From Rhizoclosmatium globosum (lineage: Eukaryota; Chytridiomycota; Chytridiomycetes; Chytridiales; Chytriomycetaceae): a DNA stretch of 64,000 nt. Each line of letters opens with the position of its first letter. Positions within the stretch are counted from its first letter, which is position 1. The stretch is from positions 186,001 through 250,000 of the forward strand of contig MCGO01000012.1 of NCBI GenBank assembly GCA_002104985.1, in the 5' to 3' direction. Shown piece after piece: positions 34,757 to 45,181 of the stretch. Position numbers and translations under genes: made by a program. The notes under the pieces are model-generated. The model was given only the letters and a program-made list of their open reading frames with translations. It was not told the origin of the DNA and did no database searches.

Positions 34757-35652
34757 ATGGCAGCCACAGTCCACCCAATCGCAGCAAATGGCTTCGCTGC
34801 CGGTGCATCCATGTACAGAATCGCCCGCCCAGATTACCCCAAATCCGCAGTCCACCACCTCCTCTCCCGCTCAAGACCAGCCGAATCAACGCCACTCACA
34901 ATCCTCGAAATCGGAAGCGGAACCGGCATTTTCACCAAACACCTCCTCTCCCTCCCCGCCCAAACAAGAGTCATTTGCCTCGAACCAAACCTCGGAATGC
35001 GTGCACTCGCGGAACAAGACTTGGGGTCGGGAAGCAACGGCGTGAGTTTGGAGTTTATTTCGAATCCAGAGGCAACGGCGTCGAACATCCCGTTGCCTGA
35101 CAACAGCGTCGACCGCATTTACAATGCACAAGCGTTTCATTGGTATGCTAATTTGGATGCGTTGAGAGAAATGCGCCGCGTGTTGAAGCCGGGAGGTGTT
35201 TTGGGGGTGAGTCTTGGCGATTGTTATAGGCTTGTGCCGTTTTATTACTAACTATTGTTGAAAAATAGCTTATTTGGAACATGGAGGACCCAGATACGCC
35301 ATGGGTACGTGCTATTCGTACTATGTATGAAGAATTCGAACAAGGAACTCCTCAATACCGTCTTGGCCTTTGGAAACGCGTGTGGCAAGAGCCGGAAGCT
35401 GGAGAGCTGTTTGAAGTTCCGTTGAACGAACGTACTTTCCGTCATGAGCAGACTTGTGTTGGTGGAATTGAAGCTATTTGGCGTCGTGTTCAAACCAAGA
35501 GCTACATTTCTGTGTTGGCGGAAGAAGAAAGAGCTGCCTTGCGCGAAAAGGTTCTCAAAGTTTTGGAAGGGTACGACGTTAAGTTGAATGCGGACGGGAA
35601 TGTGGAGTATCCCTACACGACTGATGTGTTTTTGACAAATGTGAAGAAGTAA
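34757..35652 (+). CDS. Class I SAM-dependent methyltransferase
   Basis: Two exons: 34757-35206 and 35269-35652, giving 277 aa. A Methyltransf_11-type Rossmann fold is evident: motif I ILEIGSGTGIFTKHLL, the acidic ribose-binding residue in VICLEPNLGMRALA, the PLPDNSVDRIYNAQAFHWYA segment, and the post-motif REMRRVLKPGGVLGLIWN. The order and the QAFHWY signature resemble fungal small-molecule methyltransferases of the yeast Crg1/Tmt1 type. The substrate cannot be read from the sequence. The start codon is the first ATG and leaves 32 bp to SPEF1. An upstream in-frame TTG is ignored. Confidence 0.85.
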
Positions 35653-35786
35653 ATGAAGGTTGCAATAAATATATGCTGCCATCAACAGTATCGAGAGATT
35701 GGGTTTATTTCGCCAAGAGTATTAAACATAATCCGTTTAAGGTAGCACATGGTTTCACAAGAAAAGAACAGGATGCATCCTGTCGC

Positions 35787-36471
35787 TTATCTGAGACGAC
35801 GGGCCTCACTGAAGGAGGATTTAGTATATCAAAGGAGATATGGAGAAAGGAAAAAACGAACCGCTCAGACTCGAGGAGGGTCAAGACGTCTCCCTCACGG
35901 ACTGGTCCCTTGACGTTACGGACGATGGAACGGGAGTGGTCGTCAATGAACTCGACACGGACCTGGGTGACTCCACCACTGAGAAAGATAGTTCAGTCTA
36001 CAAACACTCAAAACTGTATCAGATACATACCGGGATCCGGTACGGCCGAGAACCTTGGTAACCTTGGCGAGCTTTGGAGCAGCGTTCTTTCCTTCCTGTT
36101 TTTGGATTGATTCGGTTAGAGCCAATCTTTGGTTGATGAAGTGGTGTTTGTTGAGAGTAGTTGAAGGCTGACAACATCCAATCCTGTCTCCCTCCTGCGC
36201 TGCCTGGTTCATAGCTTATCCCTGCCACATGGATCTCACGAGAGTCTGTTCTTCATTACGGCGCAAAGACGTATGCTGGTGAGTGTGACTGAGGACTGAG
36301 AGCATGTCTGAAGCATCACATGTTTCACCCGTCCATCACTGACGCAGGCTCCATCATCCAGCCTCACAACCCTCTGCATTCTAACGATGTAGCCTCTGTT
36401 CTCTGCACAGAAGTAGTCTGTGGCCAGCTGATGGTGACTGAAGCGGTGGGGATGGACAGGACACGCACCAT
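35787..36471 (-). CDS. RPS28: 40S ribosomal protein S28 (eS28)
   Basis: Leftward, four exons: 36469-36471 (ATG alone), 36031-36095, 35862-35978 and 35787-35808, giving 68 aa, the normal S28 length. The product reads [60 protein letters not shown], which is unmistakable. No in-frame ATG precedes the second exon closely, and ATG-GTGCGT behind a pyrimidine-rich leader at 36469 supplies a start with the right phase. A first intron directly after the ATG (about 370 nt) is common in fungal ribosomal-protein genes, but exon 1 here remains inferred. S28 binds the mRNA exit region of the small subunit. It is divergent from the SR protein gene, with 86 bp between starts. Confidence 0.9.
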
Positions 36472-36557
36472 TGTGATTTTTTTGGTGTTAGAGGGAGCGA
36501 GAAAGAAGGCCAGGCCAACCCAAACAAACCCAATCTGAAACCACACCAAATCAATCA

Positions 36558-37691
36558 ATGGCCTCTGCGTCACCGCCACCACCACCGCCACCGCAGTCTT
36601 CAACCACGACGGCTAATCCATCACACTCGGACGTGGCTCGCGGACGGGACAGAGGAAGTCGCAGTCGCAGTCGCAGTCGAACCAGAAGCAGAGGCAGAAG
36701 CAGAAGTCGCTCGCCGTCTTCCTCCTCGTCGCGCTCTTCTTATTCTTCTTCTTCTTCGCGCTCCGATTCGCGGTCTTCGTACTCGTCTGGTTCATCGTCT
36801 TACTCAAGGTTGCTTTGTTTGCTACGGCTGCTAAAATACTAACTAACACCCCCCATTCACAGCTACTCTTCAGACTCAGAAGACTCTTACCGCCGCAGAC
36901 GCAGACGCTCGTACTCACCCCGTTCCCGTTCGCGTTCTCGTTCTCCTTATGCACGAAGAAACGACTCGTACAGACCTCCTCCGCCAAAACCTCTTCCTAA
37001 ACCAGACAGAATCTCTCTCTACCCTCTCTCAAAACACGTAACGAAAGCTCATTTGACTGAAATCGTGTCCTTCTTTTTGCTTCCTGCTGATGCCCCCGCC
37101 TACAATCCAGCTGAAAACAAGGACACTACAACCCCTCCTCTGGTCAAAAGTGTCTCATTTAATACAGAGGCGGGAAGTAGATGTACGGCAACCCTGGAAT
37201 TCTTTACAGATAAGGACGTGGATCTGGTCATGGAAGGATTGGACGGTGCTTGGATTGATGGGTTGGAGGTGAAGGCGACTAGAAGCAAAGCTCCTATTGT
37301 ACAAGAATTCAATAATGGTCGCAACTACCCTCCTCATCGCCCATCATCTTCGGGCGGGTACCGTGGTGGCCGTGGAGGATATGGTGGTGGCGGTCCGATC
37401 AGACGTGGTGGTGGAAGAGGTCCTTCAGACTCTTATTACGGAGGTAGTAGTGGTCCAGGAAGAAGACCTAGTTACGATTTTGATGGCCCGAGCGGTGGTA
37501 GGGGTGGACGAAGCTCGTATGACTATGGAGGGCGAGGTGGAGGAGATTATGGAAGGCCTCCTTCAGGTCGAGGCGCATACTTTGACCGTGAAAGAGAAAC
37601 CCGACGAAGAGACTCACCTCCAAGAGGGCCTGTGGGAGGATTGGCTGGTCGTGACACTAGGAGTAGGAGTCCTGACGTCAGACGTCGATGA
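36558..37691 (+). CDS. RNPS1-like SR protein with one RRM
   Basis: Two exons: 36558-36808 and 36863-37691, giving 359 aa. The N terminus has RS/SR dipeptide runs (about residues 33-120). An RRM begins ISLYPLSKHVTKAHLTEIVS, similar in layout to the RNPS1 RRM (xxxLTRNVTKDHIxEI), with an RNP1-like strand further on (CTATLEFFTDKDVDLVMEGL, DGAWIDGLEVKATR). The loop between these is longer than usual and proline/threonine-rich. The C terminus is RGG/GYGG-rich and ends in RSRSPDVRRR. RNPS1 is a splicing activator linked to the exon junction complex; a nuclear pre-mRNA role is inferred. The RS-coding part is repetitive GC-rich DNA. Confidence 0.82.
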
Positions 37692-37835
37692 TACCGGTTC
37701 TGGAGCTTCAACTCGTAGCTTGCCCCTTTTTATTATTGTGTGTTGATGGTGAATAAAGGCGTGTAAAGAGATGAAACAGATTTAATTTTGAAACTTCAAA
37801 TAATAATAAAACAACTAAAGATTTAAAAGACAAAC

Positions 37836-39685
37836 TCAACGAACCATTCCGTCAACGACAGCTGGAACAGCAGTCTGAGCAGGCACACGCTTGGCAGCCT
37901 TGACAGAGTCGCCCTTCACATAGTGAGCGAAAACGAGGTCCCACTTGCCAACATCGTGCACAATCTTGTCAGTTCTCTTGAATCCTTCAATCTTGGATCC
38001 ATCCAACAATCCACGTCCATCACGTCCGTGTCTCTTGGAGTGGTTCTTGCGAGAGAACAAAGTGATGGAGAACTTTCCTGGCTTGAAGCAGGTCAAGACT
38101 TGGTCAATCAGGTCCTCATAACACTCGTACTCGGAGACCAAACCCTGACGGAAAGCTGGCTTCTGTCCCTTACCTGGTGGAGCAGAGGTGACTGGAGAAG
38201 TGGCAGCAGAGTCCGCTGTGGTTGGACGGTAGAACTTCTTGACTGGAATAGTAGTCTCAAAGGATGCGTAAGAGCAAATGTCCTCTGGAGTAACGTGGAT
38301 AGTCCAGTAGTATGGTCCCAAAAGTCCGTTCAAAGAGTAACCACATGGGTCAAACAAGAAGTCGTCAACCATGGACTCTGGGTAGATCTCCTGGATGGAG
38401 GTCTCCTTCAACAAACGACGCTCTCCCTTACGAATGTTCTTGTGGACACCGTTGATACCCTGTGGCTGCTTGGCCAAGTTCACCATGTTGGAGAGGTCCA
38501 ACTTTCCGTTGATGGCCTCCCAAGCCTCCTGCTCCTTGGCCTCACGCTGCTCCTCCTCAGTACGGAAGAACAACTTGGTGACAGATGGGTCCAACTCCTG
38601 CATCATGATCTCCAAGGTGACTTCATCCTCGTCCTCATCAATTTCCTCCTTGGCAGAAGCGATGGAAGCGGCACTGCTGCCAACGACCAACTCGTCGCCG
38701 TCCTCGTTCAAGACCTTGACCAAAGGAGTAGCCTGGTACATGCACCAGTGGTCACCGTTGACCTTTCCAACAACGTAACCAGAGGTCTCGTAGTTCTCCT
38801 CAGGGAACAAAGAGTCCAAGTAGTTGACCTCATCACCCCACTTTCCGTGAGGGTAAATCTGTCTCTCTGGGAACAAGAAAGCCTTACGGGAGTAGAAGAT
38901 GGCCTCAATGTCATCAATACCGCAGTACTCTCTGGCAATCTCAAAGATTCTTGGAATAGCGTTGAGAAGAGTGGTGGTTCCACAAGTCTTGAGCATCAAG
39001 CGGTTTGGGTAAATGAACATGGAAGACTCAGAGAGCAAGTACGCATCAGCGTGCTCGTTGTTGATCACAGAGAGGACCTTGCACTTGACAATGTCGAGCA
39101 TCTCTTCCCAAGCTGGACGGGGAACGACACGCAACCCAGTTCTCTTGTAGGTCCAAGAGTCTGTGGATGCTGAAGCGGAAGCGTTTCCAGTGTTGTAAGC
39201 GTGGCGAGGAGCGGACATGACAGAGTCGACACCAACAGACTCAGTGTCAGAGTTGCCGGTGGTTTCGTCATCGAGACCTGGAAGAGAGGTGGCAGAAAGA
39301 GTGCGGGATGGACCAGCGGAGTGGGATTCTCCATCTGGGTTGTTGTGGTGGTGCACAAAGGATGGGTTTGGCTTGAACCAGATTTCCAAGAGCTTTTCGG
39401 GGCCCTCGAATCCGCAGAGTGTGAGTTGCTCATCGGCTGGTGGCTCGGTTTCGTAAATGTGGTGGTTGTATGGGCTTGGGGTAGCACTGTTGATGAGGAA
39501 AATTTGTGTTAGAGGTTTTGTGGTGATCCCAGAGGAGAAGAGGATTGCCGCTGTCTGAGCAACAAAGTTCGAGCAGCTAATTCACAATCATATCGTTCCT
39601 TGCGTGCGAAAGGTTCCCACACGGATGGGTGGGGACGGGAAAGGTGAAGTTATACTCACGTTGCGGCGGAGGCAGTGTTGACCAT
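37836..39685 (-). CDS. SPE2: S-adenosylmethionine decarboxylase (proenzyme)
   Basis: Leftward, two exons: 39660-39685 and 37836-39486, giving 558 aa. It makes decarboxylated SAM for spermidine synthesis. The self-cleavage site that yields the pyruvoyl group is visible as YLLSESSMFIYP (SESS near residue 161-164). Other family blocks are LCGFEGPEKLLEIWF, the catalytic-region KTCGTTTLLNAIPRI, EVNYLDSLFPEENYETSGYV, and YSLNGLLGPYYWTIHVTPED. Yeast Spe2 is about 400 aa. The excess here is a Ser/Asp-rich insertion of roughly 80 residues before the cleavage site and an acidic insertion after it. A spliced upstream ORF lies 95 nt before the start. Confidence 0.93.
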
Positions 39686-39780
39686 TTTTAGTTTTTTAGA
39701 TTCAGTACTGATAAGAGCAGTAGTAGTAATAGTAGCAAGGATAGCTTTAAGAGAAGTAAAAGGGCTTCAGTTGGGTCCTG

Positions 39781-40013
39781 TTAGGGCGGTTTGGCACGTT
39801 TGAGCGAGATGTACAACGGTTCAGTAAAAGTGATGTCAGCGGCCTTTGGAACGAAGGAGGACCTGCGGGAGAAGAGGGGAGAGGTGAAGTTAGACAATGT
39901 CATTTGGTGATGGTCTCGATTTGAAACAATCCAATCGATACTTACAACAGATCAGAGACAGCGGCTTGGTTATAAGAAGACTTCGTGGCTTTACTAGAGG
40001 GGTCCGAAGGCAT
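39781..40013 (-). CDS. Spliced 49-codon upstream ORF in the SPE2 leader
   Basis: Leftward: exon 39946-40013 begins MPSDPSSKATKSSYNQAAVS, a GTAAGT...GCAG intron follows, and exon 39781-39862 ends FTEPLYISLKRAKPP at a TAA. The stop is only 95 nt upstream of the SPE2 ATG on the same strand. SPE2/AdoMetDC mRNAs in plants and mammals carry peptide-coding uORFs that mediate polyamine repression, so a translational control role is a reasonable inference. A 5' UTR intron with donor GTGAGT near 40085 supports a long spliced leader. It could instead be an independent tiny gene. Confidence 0.55.
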
Positions 40014-40591
40014 ATAACAATGTAGGCTGCGAAAACAGTATGGTTGGTCATCATAAGGGCAAAAAGAATGAAACAGATCGTACTCACCAATTCGATTTCG
40101 ATTCTTAAAGGGTAAGGCCAGTGAAGGATGTATACATTCACAGGTCTAAGGGTTAAAGAATATGGGGCTTCGAGGTATTCAGGCAGAGGGCAGGCGAGGT
40201 TGTCCGATGGTTGCGAAAGCTGTTTCAAGGAAAGAAAAGTTGCGGAAACGAAAGTCGAATCTGTTCTATTTTTATCGCTCCTCGGAAAATTTCATATCTG
40301 TCCAAAGCCCCTGTTTCGGGTCGTTGTTTTCTGTTGACAGTTGGTTCAGGTGGTGTAGTCCCTCGGAGATTGTCATGTTTACTCTCCTCAAATACACTCC
40401 CTTTTGTGACGAAGCAAAAATCGAATGTTCTGGACCACGTCAGCCTTGAGACAAGGCTGAGGAATGAATTGGGGTCACCCCCAATTAGATACATGAAACT
40501 GGTGAAACAAGTTTCATGACAAACGTTTCATACACATTACTGAGACGAAGCCACGCACCACATTGAAACTTTAGAGTACAAAAACAACGAT
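40014..40591. other. SPE2 leader/promoter and RRP40 3' flank
   Basis: No gene is supported. On the minus strand a 5' UTR exon with a GTGAGT donor (about 40080-40090) and its acceptor (GCAG near 40031) suggest the SPE2 transcript starts in this stretch. The rest is untranslated or promoter sequence. Confidence 0.45.
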
Positions 40592-41492
40592 TTATTCAAC
40601 AGACGTCAAATCTGACTTGAATTCTTTCACATATGTGCGTGCTTTTGAATACGGTACAGCTTCACTTCCCAACAAAGCCTTCACAAGAACAATAATTTGC
40701 TTCGGTGTTCCAGCATCCACCCATACACGTCCGTTCATTCCAACGGCCATTTCAAAGGGACAGATGGCACCAAGGTGCTGCAGGAATGGGTTTTTGGGGT
40801 CAAGTAGACTGTGTAACTGTTAGTTAGACTGCAATTTTTAGAAGAGCCTCCAATCTACACCTTCTACATAATCCCAACGAGCACTTGAACATAAATCCTC
40901 CTTTCACTTCTCCAAATCCGTCAGCTTTTCCATTTGATGGATTAACACAATCCAATTCGGGATCCATATCTTTGTTTGCCAAACACACACGTGCGAAGAC
41001 TAACGCGCCGATCTGAAATCAAGCATTAAATTCTGAAACTGCTGCAACTATGTATAATCACCTCGAGGTTTGGTTTGTTTCTCTTCGTTGCTCCCTCAAA
41101 AGCAAGTGCTCCTAATGTCGCTGGATGTGCCCCTCCAATGTCAACACGAAAGCCCTCCACATGTTTTGCTGTAACAATACCAATGACTGACTCATTCAGC
41201 TGCGGTACGTACTAAAAGTATGTCAGTAATTTGGTTAGGGACGAACAACGAAACGCACCCGCCGCTGGTTTCCTTCCACCCAAACGCGGTCGCCTGTCAC
41301 ACTCTGCTTAAGAATTCCAGCTTTCGCCACGACAATGTTGGCCACGTCCTGCCGAAGTCCCGGTCCAACCCTCACAGTTTGCTCAGACTCGGGGATCGGA
41401 ACAATATCCCCTGGTAGAACAACCATGGAAACTGGTGTTTCGCTGTCATCAATCTGCATATCGTTCTCTTGCGTTTCCTTCGTGGCTCCCAT
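40592..41492 (-). CDS. RRP40: Exosome cap subunit RRP40 (EXOSC3)
   Basis: Leftward, four exons: 41259-41492, 41062-41211, 40861-41012 and 40592-40808, giving 250 aa. The N-terminal domain ([20 protein letters not shown]) is followed by the S1 domain ([50 protein letters not shown]) and a KH domain with [11 protein letters not shown], all matching RRP40. It is a non-catalytic S1/KH cap protein of the RNA exosome, acting in nucleus and cytoplasm. The ATG at 41492 is preferred over one 48 nt upstream because it leaves a gap to the opposite gene; the upstream one would overlap it. Confidence 0.92.
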
Positions 41493-41533
41493 TTCTGTGT
41501 TCTCTATCGTTTGTTGGACAAAAAAGAAAAGAA

Positions 41534-42543
41534 ATGGCATCTCAGCAGAACTCCCCACAAGTCACAAGGATCCCCAGAGGGTCCACGAACATCAAGAATA
41601 ATAGCAACGATATATTCAAATGGGGCGGATCATTGGACTATGCTCTCGGATGTACGTGAACGTGCACTTCCCTTCATCAAAGATTTACACTTCATGCAGC
41701 CGTCGCACGATACGATCGCACGCCTGTCGCTGACCTTGAAAAGAAACGTGCACAAGAAAAGAGAGATTTGGAAGCCAAACGGAACCTCACGAGAAGGTGT
41801 GATTCAAATCTGAAACGTATTGACTGACTTTCCCCAAGGAACTGGATTGCTGAGATTGAGCAGACTCGTTGGAATAAAATGGCTCAAGACTATTGCAAGA
41901 AGGAGCAGGATTGGCTTACTCGCCATAGCCATACTAAAATTGGGAAAAATAGGTACATCCATACAATTGTTTAGTCGTACCTAATTCAAATCATAGTGTG
42001 AGCTACAATCCCATTACTCTCGAGTACCATAAGAATAGTGAAGGAAACAAACTTAGTCAAGATGACGCTAAAGCATTGGTTAGTCAAATTTACCTTTGAA
42101 AGTTTCAAGAACTGAAGCTGTGAAACACATCGCCGCAGTATCGAACATCTATGAGAGCTGCCCACCTATATCTAAAAAATAACACATTTGACCCTTTGCG
42201 TTGTCAAGATATTCCGCGAAGACTCGTGATAGATCCAAATGGAACAATGACGGACAACAATTCAAATGCAGCGGACACGAATACCACAGAGTTAGACGTT
42301 CCAAGGCGATTAGTTGCAGTAGCTGCACAGCGTGCGCACATAGTGAAGTCAAAAGTTGCAGATGGAGCAGAAAAGGTTTTACATGCTGAAATGGCTCGAA
42401 ACGTGAACAGAACCATGACCGTCGCCGCAGCTGGAACAGCAAGACCTGTGTCAAAGAAAGAAGTTCCTCCACCGAAAGATGCGATTGTTGTGGAGCTGGA
42501 TGGAAATGGACAACATCAGCACAGTTGGGTCAGACACTTTTGA
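41534..42543 (+). CDS. Conserved protein of unknown function (possibly ciliary)
   Basis: Five exons: 41534-41651, 41700-41796, 41839-41952, 41997-42078 and 42139-42543, giving 271 aa. It starts MASQQNSPQVTRIPRGSTNI. It then has IFKWGGSLDYALG, a charged helix (EKKRAQEKRDLEAKRNL), NWIAEIEQTRWNKMAQDY, the short motif SVSYNPITLEYHKNSEGNKL, an Arg/Ala helix (YRTSMRAAHLYLKNN), and a low-complexity Ala/Val tail. The layout recalls small axonemal or basal-body proteins, and SPEF1 nearby shows flagella exist, but I cannot name a family. It is divergent from RRP40, with 41 bp between start codons. Confidence 0.75.
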
Positions 42544-42600
42544 AGATGGGCGTTCATTATTTATTTCCTGGTTTGGGTTCAATACAAGATGGGTCCTTCT

Positions 42601-45064
42601 TTATTGCTGTATAATAGCATCCTCCCAAATTTCGTCACCAACTTCATCGTCTGAGCTCAAGCCCTCCTGATCCTCAGAGTATGAATAGAAGCCTTCTGCA
42701 CAATTTGAATATTCGGTGTCTTCTGCTGCATCGCTTGATAGGTCGTTGGAACTCGCTAGCCGTTTGGGGGTTCCATGGGAGCGAGTTGAACATCTTCTCC
42801 GTTTGCTGAATGTTGTGAACTTAGAATCCCGAATACTGAAGTCAAGAATGGTAATTTCATGCTGATAACCTTCTCCTCGTGATGAAGCCACAATTTTCCT
42901 TCCATCAGCTTGCAAAGAGGTAATAGGACCACGATTTAATGGATACGTATGCAACAAGCTGCCATCTGATATGTTCCAAACTGTTATATCAAGGATTAGA
43001 TAAAATTTATAAATTTGCACAAATTTACCGCGAATGCATTCATCCCATCCACCAGTAATAAGGCAATTCCCAACGGAATCCAGACATTTGATCCAGCCGT
43101 TATGTTGGTCAAAAATTTGTAAACAGAGTCCCGTTTTCGCATGCCATTCTTCATCTCTATGTCAGTTACGGTATAAGAATCACACTCACGAACTCACTCC
43201 GGATGGTCTTATCAATAGACCCACTGAACACATAGTCTCCTACAGAATGAACACACGTGACGGTATCCGAATGGCCCACAAGTATGCTGATGCATTGTCT
43301 TGTTTGTATGTCCCAAATCTAGATTCGTTTCAGACCATTCCCTTTCAACGATAAAACTATACCCGAACTAGTCGATCCAACGAGCCTGTTACAATTTTCG
43401 TTCCGCAGCTCATTAACTTGACACAATAAATATGTCCAGTGTGCCCCTTCCATGGAGGAAGAGCGACCAAACGAGGCCCAAAATCTGTCGCCTTCTCTTG
43501 TTTTGTATCACGGCGGAATACTAAGGATAGTTTTCGACGGGTTGTTGTATTTGCTGAAGTTGGTGGTGTCGCCTTTAACAATTTCGACTTAAGAAGGCCC
43601 GCAAATTTCTGCGTTATGTTCTTTGGATTATATGGTGGGGGTGTGTAATCCATTAAAGCAGGCGTTGAATGCCTACGCTCTGTCTCCAGGAACCCCAAAC
43701 ACAACCAATGCGCTTTCACTTCATGATCAAAGCCCGTGCTTACCACAACAACACCAGATTGAGCAGGATCCTTATCAGGCTCTTCATTCAACGTTGTGTT
43801 TGAGTCTGTGACAAAGCCTCCGTCGTTGTGTTTCATGTCACCAAACTTTGCACGCTCTACTATTAAAACACTGGTGACGCCACTTAAATGAGCCTTTTCA
43901 AGACGAATTATTTGTTTCCCAGTAAACATATTCCATATGCAGATTGTTCCGGAGCTGTCTCCAGTGGCGGCAATGTGCCCAATACACGAAGTCGCAGAAC
44001 TGAAATCAATGCACATTATGGCGAACTCATGCTCCGGTTGGAAAGGAAGCTGGCGATATGGAATAGAACTTAGGGATGATTTAAGCGACGGTAGAAGTGT
44101 CAGTTTATGGCGACGTGTTCCAATTAGTATTTTGTCGGCATCGAAGAGAAGACTAATCCCAAACATTAAAACGTTATGGTAACATTTTAAGAATCTACAT
44201 ACCATGTGACAGAATCCCGAATATCCGCAACACGAATATGTCCTATTCCACACCTTCCCAACTCCCAATTCCTCTTTACAATATACGCATTCAGCCAAAC
44301 TTCTTTCCACAAACACGTTGACTGAATATGTCCCGTTTCAACACATTTCTGGACAATCGAGTCCAGTTCGGGAATCACTTCGGGACCCATTGGCACGTTT
44401 TCCCTCAGACAGACTTCAGCCCATATCTCGTTGTTACAACCACACGCTTGAAGCCATGCTACATTCAAAGAGCTACATTTAATCAATTCTAATGGGTCGA
44501 GGTACTGTGCAATGAATCGCACGTCAAACGATTCTGTCAAAGAAGGTATTGCGGCTTCCAATGTTCGAGACGGTTCAATTTCTATGGAATCCATATCGCT
44601 TGAAGAAATCATAGATTTGGAGCCAGTCAATATGCTGTATATTTGACTTGTCATTGTGAGAGTTGAGTCCTTGATGGATCCTGTTCTCACACTGTCGGCC
44701 CTGGATGAGGGACGAAGCAGCCCTGCGTGTTGTTTTCTATATTCCGGCATTTATGATTAGTATGCGATTGTGTAGTTGACAAAACTCACGGCGTAAGGAG
44801 GTATGACATTTTCTGAGATCCTTTGACAGCTCCTGCCCACGCGTCTCTTACTTTCTCAACAAGGACCATATTCTTGGTTCGAGATCGATGTCGACGAAAT
44901 AAGTTTTTGGTTCTCTTCGTCTCAGCTGAGTTGGTTTCAGACAAAGTCACTTCTATGCCAGGATGACTTTGGGACGGTCTTGACTCTTGGCGATGTGCTA
45001 TCTGGGCATTTGTAGTCAGATATAAATTTGCAAATGTCTGTGAGAGTTGGTCTGGTGGTTCCAT
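42601..45064 (-). CDS. F-box/WD40-repeat protein
   Basis: Leftward, six exons: 44790-45064, 44203-44736, 43363-44152, 43198-43318, 43029-43154 and 42601-42980, giving 741 aa. The first part is basic and Ser-rich. An F-box-like segment (DVRFIAQYLDPLELIKCSSL, NVAWLQACGCNNEIWAEVCL) lies near residues 140-190. WD40 blades follow: CLLFDADKILIGTR, GDSSGTICIWNMFTGKQIIR, HTGHIYCVKLMSCGTKIVTG, GHSDTVTCVHSVGDYVFSGS, DSVGNCLITGGWDE, and VWNISDGSLLHTY. The C terminus is acidic. Such proteins act as substrate receptors of SCF ubiquitin ligases; the target is unknown. A large insertion separates two blades. Confidence 0.85.
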
Positions 45065-45181
45065 TTCTAGATGGAATCAATTTGTGGCCAAGAAGAATAA
45101 AAGTCATAAGTTACCATTCTATATCAAAGCAAAAAGAACGATACCAAAATAGTATAAAAACACCTCCACTCATAATCCAAA

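Noticed and set aside
35943..36212. A 36-residue N-terminal extension of RPS28 starting MNQAAQEGD
   Set aside because: S28 is about 67-69 aa throughout eukaryotes. The extension has no homology and a consensus acceptor (CAG) lies right at the expected second codon, so it is intron sequence read through.
37923..39173. A 416-codon open frame on the plus strand
   Set aside because: It is exactly antisense to the well-supported S-adenosylmethionine decarboxylase exon. It has no recognisable motifs and arises from codon bias of the real gene.
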